A stretch of 64,000 bases of DNA from Amia ocellicauda (lineage: Eukaryota > Chordata > Actinopteri > Amiiformes > Amiidae). Of this stretch, positions 57,901-64,000 are shown one piece after another. Below the pieces are notes generated by a model. It worked only from the letters and a program-made list of their open reading frames with translations. It did no database searches and had not been told where the DNA came from. The position numbers were made by a program, and so were the translations under genes. Numbering within the stretch: the first letter of the stretch is position 1; the number at the start of each line of letters is the position of its first letter. The stretch lies in assembly GCF_036373705.1 (NCBI RefSeq), contig NC_089852.1, positions 37,196,207 to 37,260,206 on the forward strand. Direction: 5' to 3'.

Positions 57901-60900
57901 GCAAAATCGTGTGACTGGGTTCCATTATCGTTTGTTTAGATGAGCAGTTTCTATCTGGAATAGCTTTCCCTTAAGCTGCAGGTGCTTTACAAATACAAAT
58001 TCAAATTTAAATTAGAATATAAGCCTAGTCTTATCAGTTTCTATTACAGACCTTCAATATCTATTTCCGTTTACTTTACAATAGGTCCAAATATAGCTCG
58101 CTGGGACAGTTGGGGTTTTAAATCAGTACTGCTCCACCCCCGCGAATAAAACATGTGGTCCAGTTATTAGACGTACAGCTTATTATTTGGAGGACAAGGA
58201 TTTAGTGTGTGGGGCGAGAGGAGGGGCGGCGGCGCGTGGACTGTGATTTGTGGGAGCCGTGCATAAAGTTGACTTTGACTTTACAGATTTAAGGTCAGTG
58301 TCGGCTGCAACTTCCTGGTGACTTATTTATGGTTTCCTTTGTCTTCAGGTCAGAGCCAAATTTACAGTGGACGACTACAGTCATTACCTCTTCACTCCCT
58401 GCATCCTCACACAGTGGGTGCTCAGTCTCTTTAGATATGACTTGACTGGAGGTGAGATATCAACTTATTTCAGTGCACCTGCTAGACAGGCACGGTTGTT
58501 TGTGAGATGTTGCTGACGTTTTGACAGTTTAGTGTACAAGTGTAGCTGGCACATAATAATTATTTTTCCAAAGCCTGCCTTCACCTTTTCTCTCTTCTCC
58601 TGTGTTTATAATCCTCTGCAGTGTAATCAATGTATTTCATGGTGTCTCCCTGACATGTTTCTGTAATTTATTTATCCGTTTCCTTCGCTTGTCTCAAAAC
58701 TTTAAATTACCTTTTCTTTCTTTCTTTCCTGCTCACCTTGCCTTTTGAATGCTGTAAATCTGGTATGTAACATTCTCTAAGAATTGTGTTTTTTGTGTGT
58801 TTAAACAGCACTGTTTCATTTGCTAATACACCAAATGGATTGCCTTCAATACATCTGGCATTTTCATGTCTCCTTATTCCTTTATTTTTTAGTGAAATCT
58901 GAAAACACCTCAGATCTCGTGTTAGAGATCATTGCTTACGAAGGGAGGCGTCTGTTTCGCGACCGTATCGTGACCACAAAGGATATCAGTGCGTTTGATA
59001 ATATTTTGATGTCCGTGACTCATGGAGACTGGGGCTCAGATGTGCTGGAAAACATGTCAGGTAATCCAGGAGACTAAATTTACAGAAGCAATTGCTGATA
59101 ATTTGTGCAAAGGGAGTTTCAACATAGAACTGGATGCCAGAGCCTTGGCTGAGATCTTGGTTGTTGTTTTTGTTTTTTCTTGCAGCCTTTGCAGTCATAA
59201 TAAATCATGAGACCATTGTCAAAAGCTTGATTGGCTGTTTTTAACAACAAGGACTTAAGGAGTGTTGGAGGAGAGGTTGTTGATTCTAGAACTTCCTAAC
59301 TTTTTAATGTAACAGCCTTTTGAATATTCACATTTGAAAGCTCCTTCAAAAAAGGAAGTATAATTTATGTATTAATCAATTTACTTGCCCTTGTAGTGGT
59401 TTGTATATGAAGAACATTGTATATTAGTGCTTCTAAAACCATGTTCGTTGCTCTGGATAAAGGTATCTGTTGCATGCCTTATTGTTATGAATGATTGTTT
59501 CCTCTGTGCCCTGACGGACTGTATTCTTGGCAGACTGTTTCTATGTGACCTGGGGGGCAGCCCATGAGGCCGGCTCAGTGGTGGCCCCTGGGCAGTCCCT
59601 CCCTGCCCATGGCAAACCCCTGGGAAGACTTCATGCCACGGACCTGAGAGAGGTCGTGCACAAGGTAAGGCATTACAGGACCATGGAGTGGACGAGAGGA
59701 AACTGCTGATGATGTCACTCCACTAGCTGTTACACAGATTGGAAAGCACTCAAATAATACAAACACTATATTTAAGTGGTTTGTGACTCTTGCTCAGTAG
59801 TGCTCTTGTGGAACCCTTAGTGAAAATACTTAAATGTGTAGTGTTGAGTTACTGATAAATACCAATGTCTGAGTATTATTATTTGTTATTATTATTATTG
59901 TTAGAATAATAGAGAAAACACCTATTGTGACCTACAGGGCATAGTGCTGTATGGCAGGGACAACAGAGAGATGGACATCCTGCTGTTCCAGGAGGTTCTG
60001 GAGTACATGTCCCGTGTGGACAGGGTCCTGAGCTGCCCGGGCGGCTCCCTGCTCCTGGCGGGACGCAGTGGAGTGGGCCGCCGCACGGCAACATGTGTGG
60101 TCAGTCACATGCATGGGGCCACTCTCTTCACGCCCAAGATATCCAGAGGTTACGGCCTCAAGCAGTTCAAAAACGACCTGAAGAATGTAAGTGCAATTCA
60201 GTCCTGTTCCAATGCTTCCAAATGTCAATCAAATGCTTCCTTTGGCATCACATGGCCTTATAGCAGCAAATGTCCACTAATTGCACAGAAGCTGGGCAGA
60301 TGACAGGTCAGTTATGATGCAATTTGTATAGAAAGCATGTATTCAGATCAAAGGTATTTGGTTAATCTTTGAAAGCAGCATATTTTCTGGATTCTTCACT
60401 GGGCATTCCTGTTGGCTTCCCTGTGCAGGTGATGCAGTTGGCTGGCATTGAGGGCCAGCAGGTGGTGCTGCTCCTTGAGGACTATCAGTTTGTCCACCCG
60501 TCATTTCTGGAGATGGTCAACAGCCTGCTCTCATCTGGTCAGTCTGTACACCTTCTCAAACAGCTTTGTTTTTCCTTTTGAAAAGCAACATGAAAGCTAC
60601 AAAACCTGTCTATTCCTGCCAAAGAGCTGCTTTTGTTTTCTCAAATGTGATTCTTTTGAAATCAGACCTGATTACTGCCACTTTTCACATTAGCAGCTGT
60701 TTCTTCTTCACTGTCTGTAGCGGCTCTGCTGTATAAACTGTTTTTATGATGTGTAATCCTAAACTAAACTGATCTCTTCTAGGTGAAGTTCCAGGTTTAT
60801 ACACAACCGAAGAGCTTGAACCTTTGCTGTCAACTTTAAAAGACCAGGCCTCCCAAGATGGCTTTACTGGGCCCATTTTTAACTATTTTTCATACAGTAA

Positions 60901-63900
60901 GTAGGTCTTTGAGTCTTTTCTGCCCTTGTGCCTTGTTGTTGCTTTTGAATTTCCCTAGAAAATGAAAGGCTGCTCATGTAAAATATTCAGTGCTTTTCCA
61001 ACCTCGTTATTTCTGAACACAGACTTCGTGCAGCAGGAGAGCGGAAGTCTTTGTGGAATAGAATCTGATTTTTGGCTCATGGTTAATTTCAGGTGATGCA
61101 TGTCATGCGTTCCTGAGTAATTTGAGCTAATCTGGTTACAGTGTTTATCAATGCAGGAAACTAATGGAAAATGGAAAGCAAGCTCTTGTAAATTGCAGCA
61201 ATTTAATAAACCTTAGTTCAGTCTCATATACTTTTTAAATATTATTTTTAGCTGTGAGACGACTGTGATGACTGTGCATCTCACTTTGCATTCCTTCAGA
61301 CATACTTAAATAAAACCCTGTGGTTGTAGGTAACATTTAAACCACTATTCATGTATTTATTTTTTTGGTAATGTGGCATTTTGATTTGAGCTCATGAAGG
61401 AGTGTGATGTCAGTAACAAAAAGGTCAGAAACGATTACCCTCAGTATAGGTTAGGCATCTGCAATGCAGCACTTCAACACTGCCTGGCAAACTGTGGATC
61501 TCCAAGCTCACTAACACAAAAAGCCTTGATTATGTGCAGCAGTCCCCTCTGAGCTGAACCTGCTTTATTATTAAAACAGACAAAAAGAAACAAATAGTCT
61601 TGCAACCTTTTTGCCAATTTGACATTCAGCCCCCTTGGCTTTTAGCTGAAGCATATCTCCATCCTTTTATCAAATCATTGTATATTCTAGGTGCTCTCTT
61701 TAAGCACACGCCCTGTGACAGTAATTTCTCTACTGCATTGCTTCACTGGGTTTCTTTTACAGTGTGTTTACCTCCATTCCAGAGTCCTTTTTATTCTGTT
61801 TTTCAGAAATTAGTCATCGCTTTTATCTGTGTTTATTTGGAAGTCTGGATTTATTAGCAGGACAAATTACATATCCCTTTATGTTTCTCAGCTATTTACA
61901 GACATGGATTTTGAAAGAACAGTGCTGCTGTTTATAGAAAGCATAAGCATATGAAAAAGCATGAAACAAGGAAGCCATTAACTATGTAAAGTAAAATGTA
62001 CAGCTTGTGTTATTGTCTAGAAATGGGCTCATATTGTAAAGGTAATTTATGTTGTAAGTCGCCCTGGAGGGCGCCCTAAGGGCATCTTCCAAGAAATAAT
62101 AATAATAATAATAATAATAATAATCTGGGTCTGTTTGTATGTCTCCATTGAGTATTGTGCTCTTATTTGCAGGAATTCAGCAGAATCTTCACATTGTGTT
62201 GATCATGGATTGCACCAATCCTAACTTCACCATTAACTGTGAGAGTAACCCTGCGTTGTACCGAAAATGTTCTGTGCAGTGGATGGAAGGCTGGGCTGAC
62301 AGCAGCATGAGAAAAGTATGTACATTTTCTGTGTAGTCCTCACAATTGTGAGAGAATAAGAAAGATAACAAGAGTACCAACCAGGTTCTGCATAATTTCC
62401 CTGGAATTTCAAATCCTTCGCTGTTAACACATCTCGGATTTGTTCTCGTCTTTGCTGATGTCGCAGTTCTCACATTGCCCTGTTTAAGACTAGCGCTCTG
62501 ACTATTTCAATGTGATCGACTGAGTGTTTCATTAAGTCTTGTCTGTTCATTTTAAAGATGGCATAAAAAATATATATTTTTTATAGCTTATGATAGTATT
62601 ACTACAACAAATGTTTTCTTTCTTGAATTAATTCTAAAATGCATCACTTTTTGAGGTGATAATTTAGTACTTTCATTGTATTTAATGCAGTAATTAGAGT
62701 TTTAAAGTATCTTTCTTCACATTTAAGTTGAACATGAAAATGTCTTCACTTGTGGTTCCACCACTTAGATCCCGGAAATGCTGCTTTCAAAGACAGCTGG
62801 AGACGATGACAGCAACAGCAGGAAAAAAGGACATAAAAAGAAATTGTCAGGTATCCCCAGATTCGACTCAGGTTTCTTCTAATGTAGACTTTGCAAAACA
62901 CAGTACCTGACTTATGGGAAACCACAGGATCGGGAACTCTGATCCTGGAAAACTATAGGGTCTTATCTATTTAATTTAAACCACTTTTAATTATTTACTA
63001 AATACTTTCTTTGTCAGATATGTATCCATTGATTTCAAACGTATAAAACAACGTCTCTAAACAACGTCTCTACAAACTGGGCTGTAGACCAGTACATTTA
63101 GCAATAATTTGAAGAAAAAATCATCATGACTACACATGATTTGATTTGAACAAAATCTCTGTGGAGAAAATGTCCTGGTTCTGATGGTAATCGATCATAA
63201 GGCCTTTCTTGCCCATACTGTATTTACTGAGACTTCAACTAAGATTTGAGAGATCATTTTTCTCTCTTTTGTTCTTTTATAATATCCTGACCCAGCTCAC
63301 AATATTCCTTTTTTTCACGCTTGCAGGACATGCTGACCTTACAAAATCTTTCCTTATGATCCATGAATCCTGTAAAGAGTATGGAGCCACGCCGAGCCAA
63401 TACATGGCTTTCCTTCGCATCTACAGGTCTATATACAGCAGCAAGAAAACAGAGCTGATAAAAAGGCAGAGTCATTTACAGGTGAAAAAGTGAAATCCAT
63501 ATTCCTTCATTGTAAACAGATCTTTAAATATATTAAGCAAGATGCTGTATCCGTGTAGCGGTATGAAATATGACACCAGAGCTATTTCCTTAGCATTGAA
63601 AAGTGCTTGTGTCGTTTGAAGTACCAATTAAAAATACTTCTTGTACTGAAATAAATATCAAGTGGCTCTAGTGTCTCTGCCCTCTATTATAAAATGAGGG
63701 TTACTATGCAACTGGCTTCCTTTTTTTTTATTTTGTTAAAAACCTGGTAAGACACTCTTTTAATCTTACTCTTGCTGTAACACAGGCTGGCGTATCAAAG
63801 TTAAATGAAGCCAAAGCTCTCGTGGATGAGCTGAAAGGGAAAGCGGCCGAACAGAGCACCTTGCTGAGAACAAAGCAAGCTGAAGCAGACGCAGCTTTGC

Positions 63901-64000
63901 AGGAGATTACCGTGTCCATGCAGGTAGGCCATAACGATCTGTCAGTTGTCTATGCAAACCTGTCCACCCACTGGACTAATACACTGCACTGTAGTTTTAG
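35520..64000 (+). CDS. DYNC2H1: DYNC2H1, cytoplasmic dynein-2 heavy chain (coding exons 1-55; continues past the window)
   Basis: Exons: 35520-35714, 35970-36140, 36248-36386, 36612-36730, 36870-37014, 37361-37593, 37775-37909, 38172-38285, 39077-39188, 39470-39594, 39760-39935, 40141-40336, 40441-40536, 40864-41025, 41391-41489, 42210-42349, 42555-42783, 43589-43716, 44207-44322, 44524-44651, 45011-45160, 45303-45508, 45594-45749, 45841-45955, 46113-46283, 46381-46763, 46914-47046, 47585-47702, 47832-47944, 48044-48157, 48377-48527, 48618-48823, 50215-50397, 50797-50979, 51120-51343, 52034-52149, 52670-52869, 53525-53789, 53941-54148, 54334-54463, 54653-54808, 55069-55328, 55973-56219, 56499-56650, 57279-57423, 58349-58451, 58893-59060, 59534-59664, 59938-60186, 60429-60537, 60783-60896, 62173-62315, 62769-62850, 63327-63481, 63786-63923. 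All phases join, giving exactly 2945 codons of an expected 4300. The text tracks human DYNC2H1 throughout ([32 protein letters not shown]). The protein is the motor for retrograde intraflagellar transport in cilia. The start is fixed by similarity and the upstream acceptor. Confidence 0.97.
40337..40440 (+). other. GC-AG intron in DYNC2H1 (intron 12)
   Basis: Exon 12 ends AAACAG and is followed by GCAAGT rather than GTAAGT. Exon 13 starts GTGTCTCATTTT after tgtgtcgcag. Joining here restores VILKQVSHFYN, matching the human ILKQVAHFYN context. GC-AG introns with an otherwise perfect donor consensus are a known minor class handled by the major spliceosome. The intron is only 104 bp. Confidence 0.85.
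50215..52149 (+). other. DYNC2H1 AAA1 motor module (exons 33-36)
   Basis: AAA1 is the main ATP-hydrolysing site of dynein. The Walker A loop [10 protein letters not shown] is at residues 1691-1700 and the Walker B segment CFDEF at 1741-1745, followed by [12 protein letters not shown]. The sensor-I region [20 protein letters not shown] lies in exon 35, followed by [10 protein letters not shown]. All catalytic residues expected for an active AAA1 are visible. Exon 36 ends in a short basic stretch, KRNEGREK, that differs from the human loop. Confidence 0.92.
52670..54808 (+). other. DYNC2H1 AAA2 module (exons 37-41)
   Basis: The Walker A loop GPSGAGKST is at residues 1981-1989. Exon 39 carries [20 protein letters not shown], the Walker-B-like strand in which the acidic pair seen in AAA1 is altered, as in other dyneins where AAA2 binds but does not hydrolyse [23 protein letters not shown] and [16 protein letters not shown] are hallmark AAA2 sequence. 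Confidence 0.9.
55069..59060 (+). other. DYNC2H1 AAA3 module (exons 42-47)
   Basis: The loop GPEGCGKG (residues 2293-2300) is split between exons 42 and 43. The usual Ser/Thr after the Lys is a Gly, as I recall it also is in human DYNC2H1. Downstream, [20 protein letters not shown] (exon 44) and [20 protein letters not shown] (exon 46) are typical of the AAA3 large subdomain. AAA3 is a regulatory nucleotide site in dyneins. Confidence 0.88.
59534..62850 (+). other. DYNC2H1 AAA4 module (exons 48-53)
   Basis: The P-loop reads GRSGVGRR (residues 2657-2664), with Arg in place of the invariant Lys. The human protein, as I recall it, has the same degenerate loop, so this is a family trait rather than damage. 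[20 protein letters not shown] (exon 50) is the Walker B region. Exon 53 (82 nt) encodes a short Lys-rich linker ending [10 protein letters not shown] that is poorly conserved compared with its neighbours. Confidence 0.88.
62050..62124 (+). repeat. SINE 3' tail with (AAT)n
   Basis: ttgtaagtcgccctggaggg, then aagaaataat, grading into about nine AAT units (62094-62124). It is the 3' terminus of the same SINE family as at 9.88 kb and sits 48 bp upstream of DYNC2H1 exon 52. Confidence 0.65.
63327..63923 (+). other. DYNC2H1 start of the stalk coiled coil (exons 54-55)
   Basis: After [20 protein letters not shown], exon 55 enters the first stalk helix: [20 protein letters not shown], then [20 protein letters not shown]. 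This has heptad-like spacing of Leu, Val and Ala. The microtubule-binding tip, AAA5, AAA6 and the C-terminal domain lie beyond the window. Confidence 0.85.

Larger units (their letters stand above)
36141..63785 (+). other. DYNC2H1 introns: contents
   Basis: Most introns are short (about 90-800 bp). Longer ones are 48824-50214, 60897-62172, 57424-58348, 42784-43588, 38286-39076 and 41490-42209. They contain simple repeats (a TTTA run at about 48.885-48.922 kb, T-runs at about 47.97, 51.89 and 55.48 kb) and one SINE tail at about 62.05 kb. I see no nested gene. The GT/AG rule holds for all but intron 12. Donors after exons 4 (GTTTTT) and 6 (GTTCAT) are weak but are required by the reading frame and by similarity. 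Confidence 0.7.

Overview
The window is nuclear DNA of a vertebrate, most likely a ray-finned fish. The evidence is split, intron-bearing genes with GT-AG borders, AT-rich introns, abundant microsatellites, Tc1/mariner DNA transposons of fish type, and a tRNA-derived SINE with the 'gtaagtcgccctggataagg' kind of 3' end that I associate with non-teleost ray-finned fishes. The lineage within fishes is an inference. Nothing prokaryotic, plasmid-like or CRISPR-like is present.

Layout. (1) 1-7792, minus strand: the first three coding exons of TMEM135; the rest of the gene lies to the left of the window. (2) 7793-14539: head-to-head intergenic space with a full-length SINE, a 78-bp Tc1 end-to-end MITE and a compound microsatellite. 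(3) 14540-17517, plus strand: complete two-exon FZD4 (Frizzled-4, 528 aa) with a probable 3' UTR to about 19.07 kb. (4) 20400-25330, minus strand: a nine-exon CD86-like B7 costimulatory ligand gene (305 aa as modelled), convergent with FZD4. Its signal peptide is assembled from three tiny exons. (5) 25531-25653, minus strand: a lone 41-codon candidate terminal exon that I cannot assign to a gene. (6) 26-34.6 kb: repeat-rich spacer with a Tc1 element with an intact transposase nested inside an older, internally deleted Tc1 element, a roughly 490-bp MITE with subterminal repeats, and a LINE 3' fragment. (7) 34.6 kb to the right edge, plus strand: DYNC2H1, the cytoplasmic dynein-2 heavy chain. 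A non-coding first exon is likely, followed by 55 coding exons whose phases all join, giving the first 2945 residues: tail, linker, AAA1-AAA4 and the start of the stalk. The gene runs off the right edge.

The genes do not form an operon-like unit. FZD4 is a Wnt/Norrin receptor, TMEM135 a membrane protein linked to mitochondrial and peroxisomal metabolism, the CD86-like protein a T-cell costimulator, and DYNC2H1 the retrograde intraflagellar transport motor. The TMEM135/FZD4 head-to-head pair is conserved with human. The placement of a CD86-like gene between FZD4 and DYNC2H1 is not the human arrangement. I found no sign of a wholly new biological system. The points most worth a second look are the CD86-like gene model and its alternative tail, the orphan exon, and the nested transposons.
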